A stretch of DNA of 13,395 bases from CANKBT01 sp038236005 (GTDB taxonomy: Bacteria; Actinomycetota; Actinomycetes; Mycobacteriales; SCTD01). Location: the NCBI GenBank assembly GCA_038236005.1, contig JBBSTI010000096.1, forward strand, positions 1 through 13,395. Direction: 5' to 3'. Positions 1-7,622 of this stretch are shown here, in pieces. Made by a program: the position numbers and the translations under genes. The notes beneath the pieces are model-generated. The model saw nothing but the letters and a program-made list of their open reading frames with translations. It made no database searches and was not told the DNA's origin. How positions within the stretch are numbered: the stretch's first letter is position 1; each line of letters starts with the position of its first letter.

Positions 1-1634
<1,634 letters not shown>

Positions 1635-1645
1635 GCCGCACCCTC

Positions 1646-2494
1646 GTGGTCGCTGTGCTCAACGCGACGCCGGACAGCTTCAGCGACAGCCACCCCGACA
1701 CCGCCGAGGCGGTCGAGCACGGCCTCGCCCTGCTCCGCGGCGGGGCAGACGTGATCGACGTCGGCGGCGAGTCCACCCGACCGGGTGCCGACCGGGTGGA
1801 CGAGGCCGTCGAGCTGTCCCGGGTGCTCCCGGTCGTCGCTGCGCTGGCCGACGTCGGGGCCCTGGTATCGATCGACACCACCCGGGCAGCGGTCGCCGAG
1901 CGCGCCCTGGACGCGGGGGCACAGATCGTCAACGACGTCTCGGGCGGTCTGGCCGACCCCGGGATGCTGCCGCTGCTGGCGCGCGCGGGCTGTCGCTGCG
2001 TCTTGATGCACTGGCGGGGCCCGAGCAAGGACATGCAGACCCGCACCCGCTACGACGACCTCGTCCAGGACGTGCACGCGGCGCTGCTCGACCGCCGCAC
2101 GGCCGCCGAGCGAGCAGGGGTCGACCCTGCGCGGGTCGTGCTCGATCCCGGCCTGGGGTTCGGCAAGACTGCGGCCCAGTGCTGGACCCTGCTCGGCCAC
2201 CTCGCCGACCTGCCCGCTCCGCTGCTGGTCGGCGCCTCCCGCAAGGGCTTCCTCGGCGTCGTGCTCGGCGACCGCTCCGGCCCCCGGGCGACCGGCGGAC
2301 GGGAGGACGCGACGACGGCCGTGACCGTGCTGGCGGCGCAGGCCGGAGCCTGGGGCGTGCGCGTGCACGAACCGCGGGCCAGCGCCGACGCGGTGCGTGT
2401 GGTCGAGGCGGTCCGTGCGACCCAGAGCTCAGCCACCCCGGACGCGGTCACCAGCGGGTCCGTGCACCGCCTCACGAAAGAGGTCGCTCGGTGA
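1646..2494 (+). CDS. folP: Dihydropteroate synthase
   Basis: FolP condenses para-aminobenzoate with hydroxymethyl-dihydropterin diphosphate to dihydropteroate; it is the sulfonamide target of folate synthesis. The 282-residue TIM-barrel shows the family motifs: NATPDSFSD (residues 6-14), DVGGESTRPGA (38-48), SIDTTRAAVAERAL (75-88), NDVSGG (96-101), MHWRGPS (121-127), DPGLGFGKT (167-175) and GASRKGFLG (196-204). I chose the GTG at 1646 because the homologous core starts almost at once and no ATG or GTG is found in frame just upstream; Shine-Dalgarno support is weak. It follows ftsH by 11 bases and overlaps folB by 4 bases (GTGA), so it should be co-transcribed and coupled to folB. A folE gene is often found between ftsH and folP in related genomes and is absent here. 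Confidence 0.95.
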   Translation: MVAVLNATPDSFSDSHPDTAEAVEHGLALLRGGADVIDVGGESTRPGADRVDEAVELSRVLPVVAALADVGALVSIDTTRAAVAERALDAGAQIVNDVSGGLADPGMLPLLARAGCRCVLMHWRGPSKDMQTRTRYDDLVQDVHAALLDRRTAAERAGVDPARVVLDPGLGFGKTAAQCWTLLGHLADLPAPLLVGASRKGFLGVVLGDRSGPRATGGREDATTAVTVLAAQAGAWGVRVHEPRASADAVRVVEAVRATQSSATPDAVTSGSVHRLTKEVAR

Positions 2495-2883
2495 ACGAGC
2501 CGGTGCTGGACACGATCGCGCTGCGGGGCCTGCGGGTGAGGGGCCACCACGGCGTCCTGCCGGACGAACGGCGCGACGGCCAGGACTTCGTCCTGGACGC
2601 TGTCCTGTCGGTCGACATCCGGGCCGCGGCGGCTGGCGACGACCTCACCGCCACCGTCGACTACGGCGCCCTCGCCGCGCGGCTGGCCGACGCGGTCCGT
2701 CGGGACCCCGTGGACCTCATCGAGACCCTGGCCGAGCGCCTGGCCGCGGTCTGTCTCGAGGACCCGAGAGCGCACGCGGTGGAGCTGACCGTGCACAAGC
2801 CGCAGGCCCCGGTCGGGCTCCCGTTCACCGACGTGGCCGTCACGGTTCGCCGGACCCGGCCGAGCGGTCCGGCGGCGACGTGA
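2491..2883 (+). CDS. folB: Dihydroneopterin aldolase
   Basis: FolB converts 7,8-dihydroneopterin to 6-hydroxymethyl-7,8-dihydropterin plus glycolaldehyde, the step before FolK. The 130-residue protein has the usual small T-fold size. Motifs are LRGLRVRGHHGVLPDERRDG (residues 11-30), VDYGALA (56-62, including the Tyr of the DYG motif), LIETLAERLA (76-85) and VHKPQAPVGLPFTDVAVTV (101-119), which carries the conserved Lys. The start is the GTG overlapping the folP stop (GTGA). The open frame extends upstream inside folP, but homology begins only after this GTG. The stop overlaps the folK start by 4 bases. The folP-folB-folK order is the standard actinobacterial folate cluster. Confidence 0.95.
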   Translation: MNEPVLDTIALRGLRVRGHHGVLPDERRDGQDFVLDAVLSVDIRAAAAGDDLTATVDYGALAARLADAVRRDPVDLIETLAERLAAVCLEDPRAHAVELTVHKPQAPVGLPFTDVAVTVRRTRPSGPAAT

Positions 2884-3344
2884 GGGCAGTGCTCTCGCTC
2901 GGCAGCAACCTCGGTGATCGCGAGGCGCACCTGGCGGGTGCGCTCGACGTCCTGGAACCTGCGGTCGTGTCGTCGGTGTGGGAGACCGACCCGGTGGGCG
3001 GGCCCGACCAGGGCAGCTATCTCAACCTGGTCGTGCTGTGCGACCTCGACGCCTCCGCGGCTTGGGAGCGGGCCCAGCGGGCCGAGCAGGCGGCCGGACG
3101 CACCCGCGAGGTGCGGTGGGGTCCTCGTACGCTCGACGTGGACGTGATCCTGGGGCCCGACCCGGTCCCGACGGGACTGCTCGTGCCGCACCCACGGGCC
3201 CACGAGCGGGCCTTCGTGCTCGCTCCGTGGCTCGAGGTGGAGCCCGAGGCCCGACTGCCCCAGGGGTCGGTCGCCGCGCTGCTGTCCGGCCTCGACGGCG
3301 CCGGGGTGCGCCGGGTGGGGCCCCTGAGCCGGGCGAGCGGATGA
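2880..3344 (+). CDS. folK: 2-amino-4-hydroxy-6-hydroxymethyldihydropteridine diphosphokinase (HPPK)
   Basis: FolK transfers pyrophosphate from ATP to 6-hydroxymethyl-7,8-dihydropterin, making the FolP substrate. The 154-residue protein shows LSLGSNLGDR (residues 5-14), ETDPVGGPDQGSYLN (35-49), RWGPRTLDVDVI (79-90, with the Mg-binding Asp pair at 86 and 88) and LLVPHPRAHERAFVLAP (100-116), in HPPK order and spacing. The start is the GTG overlapping the folB stop (GTGA). The open frame runs further upstream through folB, but that part does not resemble HPPK. The stop TGA at 3342-3344 overlaps an ATG at 3341 that opens a 9-codon mini-ORF before the next gene. Confidence 0.95.
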   Translation: MRAVLSLGSNLGDREAHLAGALDVLEPAVVSSVWETDPVGGPDQGSYLNLVVLCDLDASAAWERAQRAEQAAGRTREVRWGPRTLDVDVILGPDPVPTGLLVPHPRAHERAFVLAPWLEVEPEARLPQGSVAALLSGLDGAGVRRVGPLSRASG

Positions 3345-3370
3345 CTCGGATGACCGGGGCGAGCGGATGA
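3341..3370 (+). other. 9-codon mini-ORF (MTRMTGASG) linking folK to the DUF3180 gene
   Basis: ATG at 3341 overlaps the folK stop (ATGA), and the mini-ORF's TGA at 3368-3370 overlaps the ATG at 3367 of the next gene (ATGA again). The stretch 3333-3352 is repeated at 3359-3378 with 18 of 20 bases identical and a 26-base offset. The mini-ORF therefore looks like a by-product of a tandem duplication of the start junction. Whether it is translated is unknown; it could act as a reinitiation relay. Confidence 0.35.
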
Positions 3371-3813
3371 CCCGGACGGGTCCTCGCTCCCTGATCGTCC
3401 TGGCGGTGCTCGGGCTGTCTCTCGGGGTGCTGCTGGCCGGACGGGTGCCGTCGACGCCGCTCGCGTCCCCGGTGACGCTGCTGCTGGTGGCGCTGGTGCT
3501 GCTCGCGCTCGGCCGGATGGTGACCGACCGGGTGCGGCCGCCCGGCCGAGCCCGCCCCGCTGCCCGCCCGGCGACCCCGGAACAGCTCGTCCGTGCCGTG
3601 GTGCTGGCAAAGGCGTCGAGCCCGACCGGGGCACTGCTGGCTGGCGGCTACCTCGGGGTGTTCGTCGGGCTGGTGCCGAGCGCGGCCGAGGCGCTGCGAC
3701 GGGACGCCTACGTCGCCCTGGCCGCAGCGGTGGCCGCGGCGCTCGTCGTCGGGGCGGCCCTGCTGCTGGAGCGGGCGTGCCTGACACCGCAGGACCCGGG
3801 TCCGCGTGGCTAG
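3367..3813 (+). CDS. DUF3180 family membrane protein
   Basis: This 148-residue hydrophobic protein is recognisable as the DUF3180 family by position after folK and by layout. It has four likely transmembrane helices: about residues 8-25, 31-50, 86-106 and 112-134. A basic Arg/Pro/Ala-rich cytoplasmic loop around residues 55-70 separates the two pairs. The function is unknown. The family typically follows folK in actinobacteria. I chose ATG 3367 because earlier ATGs (3341, 3350) are in another frame and only open a 9-codon mini-ORF; GGGG at 3356-3359 is a possible weak ribosome site. The stop TAG (3811-3813) doubles as the first three bases of the -10 box of the next gene. Confidence 0.85.
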   Translation: MTRTGPRSLIVLAVLGLSLGVLLAGRVPSTPLASPVTLLLVALVLLALGRMVTDRVRPPGRARPAARPATPEQLVRAVVLAKASSPTGALLAGGYLGVFVGLVPSAAEALRRDAYVALAAAVAAALVVGAALLLERACLTPQDPGPRG

Positions 3814-3823
3814 GCTGGGACCG
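3811..3823 (+). promoter_or_regulatory. Leaderless-type promoter, -10 box TAGGCT
   Basis: TAGGCT at 3811-3816 fits the actinobacterial -10 pattern TANNNT. With its last T taken as -7, +1 falls exactly on the G of the GTG start at 3823, giving a leaderless transcript. No good -35 hexamer is visible at 17-19 bases; CTGACA at 3781-3786 lies too far upstream. The box begins with the stop codon of the DUF3180 gene. Confidence 0.55.
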
Positions 3824-4134
3824 TGACCCCAGACGGACCGACCGACCACGCCGGCCATGCTGGTCAGGCCGAGCAGCTGGACGCCCTGACCACCGAAGAG
3901 CTGCGCTCCCGCGCGTTCGACAAGGCCAAGGACGAGCACGACCTCGGCTTCTTCTGGGACCTGATCAAGCACCTGCGGGCCTCACGGGCACTGGCGGCCG
4001 AAGACGGTTCCGGCGGGGGTCTCACGGGCTCGATCACCGAGCTGATCGAGCTGGGGCGCGAGCTCGCCGGGCGCGACCTCGGTGAGGACGAGCCTCTGGT
4101 CCGGGCACGGTTCGTGGACTACCTCAGCTCCTAG
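3823..4134 (+). CDS. Small conserved-looking hypothetical protein (103 aa)
   Basis: I do not recognise a named family. The protein has a hydrophilic, Asp/His/Glu-rich N-terminus (residues 1-20). A probable helical core follows, containing ELRSRAFDKAKDEHDLGFFWDLIKHL across residues 25-50. Next come a Gly/Ser linker (about 60-67) and a second acidic helix SITELIELGRELAGRDL (69-85). There is no signal peptide or transmembrane segment, so it is probably cytosolic. Start GTG 3823 coincides with the predicted transcription start of the TAGGCT promoter. It separates the folate cluster from the pantothenate/NAD operon; small acidic hypothetical proteins occupy similar positions in other actinobacteria. 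Codon use (strong GC at third positions) supports a real gene. Confidence 0.75.
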   Translation: MTPDGPTDHAGHAGQAEQLDALTTEELRSRAFDKAKDEHDLGFFWDLIKHLRASRALAAEDGSGGGLTGSITELIELGRELAGRDLGEDEPLVRARFVDYLSS

Positions 4135-4160
4135 CGGCAGACCCGCACCTCGAGTGATCC

Positions 4161-4189
4161 TTCGCACAGAGATGTGCGCGGTGTAAAGA
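4161..4189 (+). promoter_or_regulatory. Candidate promoter of the DUF2520-panC-nadB-nadC-coaX operon
   Basis: TTCGCA (4161-4166) and TAAAGA (4184-4189) are separated by 17 bases in a locally AT-richer stretch of the only sizeable gap before the operon. Both hexamers are imperfect. The gap between them holds the inverted repeat at 4163-4178, a typical place for an operator. Confidence 0.3.
4163..4178. promoter_or_regulatory. Inverted repeat CGCACA-GAGA-TGTGCG, candidate operator
   Basis: Perfect 6-base inverted repeat with a 4-base centre, between the candidate -35 and -10 hexamers. The same half-site recurs in the palindrome at 4200-4213. I cannot assign a regulator. Confidence 0.4.
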
Positions 4190-4199
4190 CGGCGTTAAC

Positions 4200-4213
4200 G
4201 TGTGCGCGCACAC
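4200..4213. promoter_or_regulatory. 14-bp perfect palindrome GTGTGCGCGCACAC, candidate operator
   Basis: Perfect palindrome 35-48 bases before the ATG at 4248. It contains the half-site TGTGCG and its complement abutting, the same hexamer as in the repeat at 4163-4178. It lies in the predicted leader and could be a second regulator site or a hairpin. Confidence 0.4.
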
Positions 4214-4247
4214 CGACCGGTACCCCTGCCAAGGACTGGAGCGGCTC

Positions 4248-5126
4248 ATGACCACTTCTGCCACCCCGCGCGACGCACGGCCCCGGTTGACCGTGGGCGT
4301 CGTCAGCGCCGGTCGGGTCGGAGCCGTGCTCGGCGCCGCCCTACGACGTGCCGGCCACGACGTGACCGCTGTCGCCGCGGTCAGCGACGTCTCGCGCGCA
4401 CGCGCCGAGGACCTGCGCCCCGGCGTCCACGTCCGCCCGGCGGACGAGGTCGCGAGAGGGTGCGAGCTGCTGCTGCTCGCGGTGCCCGACCGGGCGCTGG
4501 CCGGTCTGGTCGCCGGGCTGGCCGAGACGGGCGCGCTGCACCCGGGCCAGCTGGTCGCGCACACCAGCGGCCGTGACGGGGTCGACGTCCTCGCGCCGGC
4601 CGGCCGGGTCGGGGCGCTCCCGATGGCGCTGCACCCCGTGCTGCCGTTCGCCGGGCGCGCGGTCGACCTCTCCCGGCTGACCGGGGCGGCCTTCGGGGTC
4701 ACCGCACCGGACCCGCTGCTGCCGATCGCGGAGGCCCTGGTGATCGAGATGGGCGGGGAGCCGGTCGTCGTGCAGGAGCACCTCCGTCCGCTGTGGCACG
4801 CCGCGCTCGCGCACGGCAGCAACCACCTCGTCACGCTGGTCAGCAGCGTTGCGGACCTGCTTCGCGCCGCAGGCGCCCAGGACCCGGCGACGGTGCTCGG
4901 GCCGTTGCTCGGCGCGGCCCTGGACGGGGCGCTGCGCAGCGGTGACGCCGCACTGACCGGGCCGGTCTCGCGCGGGGACGCCGGCACCGTCGCCGCCCAC
5001 CTGGCGGCTCTGCCGGACGACGTCCGCCCCGCGTACGCCGTGCTGGCCCGGCTCACCGCCGACCGGGCCCTGGCCTCGGGCCGGCTGCCTGCCTCGGCTG
5101 CTGCCGACCTGCTGGCCGTGCTGTGA
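4248..5126 (+). CDS. Rossmann-like / DUF2520 domain oxidoreductase
   Basis: This 292-residue protein has an N-terminal NAD(P)-binding Rossmann domain: VGVVSAGRVGAVLGAALRRAGH (about residues 16-37), with Ser at the second family glycine. The C-terminal helical DUF2520 domain includes LWHAALAHGSNHLVTLV (182-198) and ALTGPVSRGDAGTVAAHL (235-252). The fold resembles ketopantoate and pyrroline-5-carboxylate reductases. Its stop overlaps the panC start by 4 bases, so a role as ketopantoate reductase (as reported for PanG, which I recall as a related protein) is a reasonable inference but not proven. Start ATG 4248 has GGAG at 4238-4241, 6 bases upstream. The longer GTG start at 4200 would run through the palindrome and is less likely. 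Confidence 0.88.
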   Translation: MTTSATPRDARPRLTVGVVSAGRVGAVLGAALRRAGHDVTAVAAVSDVSRARAEDLRPGVHVRPADEVARGCELLLLAVPDRALAGLVAGLAETGALHPGQLVAHTSGRDGVDVLAPAGRVGALPMALHPVLPFAGRAVDLSRLTGAAFGVTAPDPLLPIAEALVIEMGGEPVVVQEHLRPLWHAALAHGSNHLVTLVSSVADLLRAAGAQDPATVLGPLLGAALDGALRSGDAALTGPVSRGDAGTVAAHLAALPDDVRPAYAVLARLTADRALASGRLPASAAADLLAVL

Positions 5127-5998
5127 CCCGCCTGCTGGCGGCCCCGCACGAGGGTCGACTGAGGGTCCCCGTCGTCTCGACCCGTGACGAGCTGAGGGTC
5201 GCCCGGCGCGGTCTCACCGGTCGGGTCGCGGTGGTCATGACCATGGGCGCGCTGCACGAGGGGCACCTGTCCCTGGTCCGGGCCGCCCGCGCGTACGCCG
5301 ACCGCGTGATCGTCACGATCTTCGTTAACCCGCTGCAGTTCGGGGCGAACGACGACCTGGACCGCTACCCCCGACCGTTCGCCGACGACCTGGCCCGCTG
5401 CGCGGACGCCGGGGTCGACCTGGTCTTTGCCCCGGGTCCGAGCGACGTCTACCCGCGTACGCCAACCGTCAGGGTCGACGCCGGTGACCTCGGCGAGCGG
5501 TTCGAAGGCGCGTCCCGCCCCGGACACCTGTCCGGCATGCTCACCGTCGTGCTGAAGCTGCTGCACCTGACCTCGCCCGACGTCGCGCTGTTCGGGGAGA
5601 AGGACGCTCAGCAGCTGGCCTGCATCCGAGCGATGGTCGCCGACCTCGACGTGCCGGTCCGGGTGGTCGGGGTGCCGACCGTGCGCGAGGGCGACGGGCT
5701 TGCGATGTCGAGCCGCAACCGCTACCTGTCCGACGGGGAACGGGCGATCGCGCAGGCGATCCCGCGCGCGCTCGCCACCCGGGACGCCGCCCGTGCCCGT
5801 GACGTGCTCGAGCGGGTGGAGGGCCTGTCCCTGGACTATCTCGAGCAGGTCGACAGCGAGACGTTCCTGGCGCGCCCGGACGGGGACCTGCTGGTCCTGG
5901 CGGCCAAGGTCGGTCGTACCCGGCTGATCGACAACGCCCGCCTGCCGACCCGTCTCGACCTGACCGTGGACCACCAGGGCCGGCCGGGACGCACGTGA
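5123..5998 (+). CDS. panC: Pantoate-beta-alanine ligase (pantothenate synthetase)
   Basis: PanC joins pantoate and beta-alanine with ATP through a pantoyl-adenylate. The 291-residue protein shows the nucleotidyltransferase motif MTMGALHEGHLSL (residues 39-51, with H45 and H48 as the HxGH-type pair), VNPLQFGANDDLDRYPR (68-84), GHLSGMLTVVLKLL (134-147), FGEKDAQQL (157-165) and SSRNRYLS (196-203). Met replaces the Pro of the commoner PTMGALHEGH form. GTG 5123 overlaps the DUF2520 stop (GTGA). The usual partner panD (aspartate decarboxylase, beta-alanine source) is not next to it; a 9-codon mini-ORF sits between panC and nadB. Confidence 0.96.
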   Translation: MTRLLAAPHEGRLRVPVVSTRDELRVARRGLTGRVAVVMTMGALHEGHLSLVRAARAYADRVIVTIFVNPLQFGANDDLDRYPRPFADDLARCADAGVDLVFAPGPSDVYPRTPTVRVDAGDLGERFEGASRPGHLSGMLTVVLKLLHLTSPDVALFGEKDAQQLACIRAMVADLDVPVRVVGVPTVREGDGLAMSSRNRYLSDGERAIAQAIPRALATRDAARARDVLERVEGLSLDYLEQVDSETFLARPDGDLLVLAAKVGRTRLIDNARLPTRLDLTVDHQGRPGRT

Positions 5999-6024
5999 CC
6001 CGCCTGCTCGCGGTCGCGACATGA
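5995..6024 (+). other. 9-codon mini-ORF (MTRLLAVAT) linking panC to nadB
   Basis: GTG 5995 overlaps the panC stop (GTGA) and the mini-ORF's TGA 6022-6024 overlaps the nadB ATG at 6021 (ATGA). Its 26 bases match the first 26 bases of nadB at 19 positions and the first 26 bases of panC at 21 positions. It therefore looks like a duplicated gene-start segment. It occupies the place where panD is found in many relatives but does not resemble the PanD N-terminus. Confidence 0.35.
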
Positions 6025-7622
6025 CCCGCTTGCGGGCGGGGGCGCCCGGCTGGACCGAGCGCGCCGATGTCGTTGTCGTCGGCTCGGGTGTCGCCGGGCT
6101 GACGGCCGCGCTGCACGCCGCCCGCGCCGGGTCGGTGCTGCTGGTCACCAAGGTGCTCACGACAGACGGTTCGACCCGCTGGGCGCAGGGCGGCGTGGCG
6201 GCAGCGCTGTCTCCGGAGGACAGCCCCGAGGACCACCTCGTGGACACCCTGGAGGCCGGGGTCGGGCTCTGCGACGAGACCGCCGTCCGGGTGCTCTGCA
6301 CCGAAGGGCCGCAACGGCTCGGCGAGCTGATGGCGCTGGGTGCGGCGTTCGACCGGGACCCCTCGGGCGCGCTGTCGCTCACCCGGGAGGGCGGGCACCA
6401 CCGCGACCGGATCGTGCACGCGGGCGGGGACGCCACGGGAGCCGAGGTCCAGCGGGCGCTGGTCGCCGCGGTCCGTGCGCACCCCGGCATCGACGTGGTC
6501 GAGCACGCCCTGGTCCTCGACCTGCTCCAGGACTCCGGCGGCCGGGCCTGCGGCCTCACGCTGCACGTGCTCGACGAGGGGACCCACGACGGGGTCGGCG
6601 CCGTCCGTTCCCGGGCCGTGGTGCTCGCCACCGGCGGGCTCGGGCAGGTCTACAGCAGCACCACCAACCCGACGGTCTCGACCGGGGACGGGGTGGCGCT
6701 CGCGCTGCGTGCCGGCGCCGCCGTGACCGACCTGGAGTTCGTGCAGTTTCATCCCACCTCGCTCTACCTCGGGCCCGGTGCCACCGGCCAGCAGCCGCTG
6801 GTGTCAGAGGCGCTGCGCGGTGAGGGCGCCTTCCTGGTGGACGGGGACGGTGCACGGGTGATCACCGAGCAGGACCATCCGCTCGCCGACCTCGCCCCGC
6901 GGGACGTCGTCGCGAAGGCGATCACCCGGCGCATGCACCGGCTCGGCACCGACCATGTCTTCCTCGACGCTCGCGGGCTGGGCGAGGAGCTGCTGCTGCG
7001 GCGGTTCCCGACCATCGTCGCCCGGTGCCGGGAGGCCGGGATCGACCCGGTGCGCGAGCTCGTCCCGGTCACGCCCGCTGCGCACTACGCGAGCGGTGGC
7101 GTACGCACCGACACCTCCGGTCGTACGACGGTCCCGGGGCTCTACGCCTGCGGGGAGGTGGCCTGCACCGGCGTGCACGGGGCGAACCGGCTCGCGTCGA
7201 ACAGCCTGCTCGAAGGCCTGGTCTTCGCGGCGAGGATCGGCCTGGACCTCGCTGCGTGCCTGCCGTCGCCGGGCGAGCCGGTGGAAGACGCTGGGGAGCA
7301 GGTGCTGCTGGACCCGTCGGTCCGTCAGGACCTCGGACGGGCGATGACCGACGGCGCTGGGGTGCTGCGCAGCGCCGCCTCGCTCGAACAGGCCGCGAAG
7401 ACGGTCCACGAGCTGTCGCGACGGTGCTCCGAGGAGCCGTCGCCCGCCGCCTGGGAGGCGACCGGGATGGTTGCGGTGGCCGGCGTGCTCGTCGCGGCCG
7501 CGCTCGCGCGGGAGGAGACCCGTGGGGCGCACTGGCGCGAGGACTTCCCGGACGCTGTCGACGCATGGCGCGGGCACCTGATCATGCATGCCGGCGGTAC
7601 GCGGTTCGAGGCGCCGGCATGA
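6021..7622 (+). CDS. nadB: L-aspartate oxidase
   Basis: NadB is the FAD enzyme that oxidises L-aspartate to iminoaspartate, the first step of de novo NAD synthesis. The 533-residue protein begins its FAD-binding fold at ADVVVVGSGVAGLTAALHAA (residues 15-34). It continues with STRWAQGGVAAAL (51-63), HHRDRIVHAGGDATG (126-140), FVQFHPTSLYLG (240-251), EALRGEGAFLVD (263-274), LAPRDVVAKAI (291-301), HYASGGVRTD (355-364) and GLYACGEVACTGVHGANRLASNSLLEGL (373-400). The active-site His (244, 355) and Arg (294) expected in the family are present. ATG 6021 overlaps the stop of a 9-codon mini-ORF. The partner quinolinate synthase gene nadA is not in the window. Confidence 0.96.
   Translation: MTRLRAGAPGWTERADVVVVGSGVAGLTAALHAARAGSVLLVTKVLTTDGSTRWAQGGVAAALSPEDSPEDHLVDTLEAGVGLCDETAVRVLCTEGPQRLGELMALGAAFDRDPSGALSLTREGGHHRDRIVHAGGDATGAEVQRALVAAVRAHPGIDVVEHALVLDLLQDSGGRACGLTLHVLDEGTHDGVGAVRSRAVVLATGGLGQVYSSTTNPTVSTGDGVALALRAGAAVTDLEFVQFHPTSLYLGPGATGQQPLVSEALRGEGAFLVDGDGARVITEQDHPLADLAPRDVVAKAITRRMHRLGTDHVFLDARGLGEELLLRRFPTIVARCREAGIDPVRELVPVTPAAHYASGGVRTDTSGRTTVPGLYACGEVACTGVHGANRLASNSLLEGLVFAARIGLDLAACLPSPGEPVEDAGEQVLLDPSVRQDLGRAMTDGAGVLRSAASLEQAAKTVHELSRRCSEEPSPAAWEATGMVAVAGVLVAAALAREETRGAHWREDFPDAVDAWRGHLIMHAGGTRFEAPA

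Noticed and set aside
4200..4247. Longer N-terminus of the DUF2520 protein from GTG 4200
   Set aside because: It would translate through the palindrome and candidate leader, and ATG 4248 has a well-spaced GGAG.
4124..6631. 835-codon open frame on the minus strand opposite DUF2520, panC and nadB
   Set aside because: Long antisense frames are expected in very GC-rich DNA. The translation is low-complexity Ser/Arg/Ala/Thr with no family motif, while the + strand carries clear enzymes.
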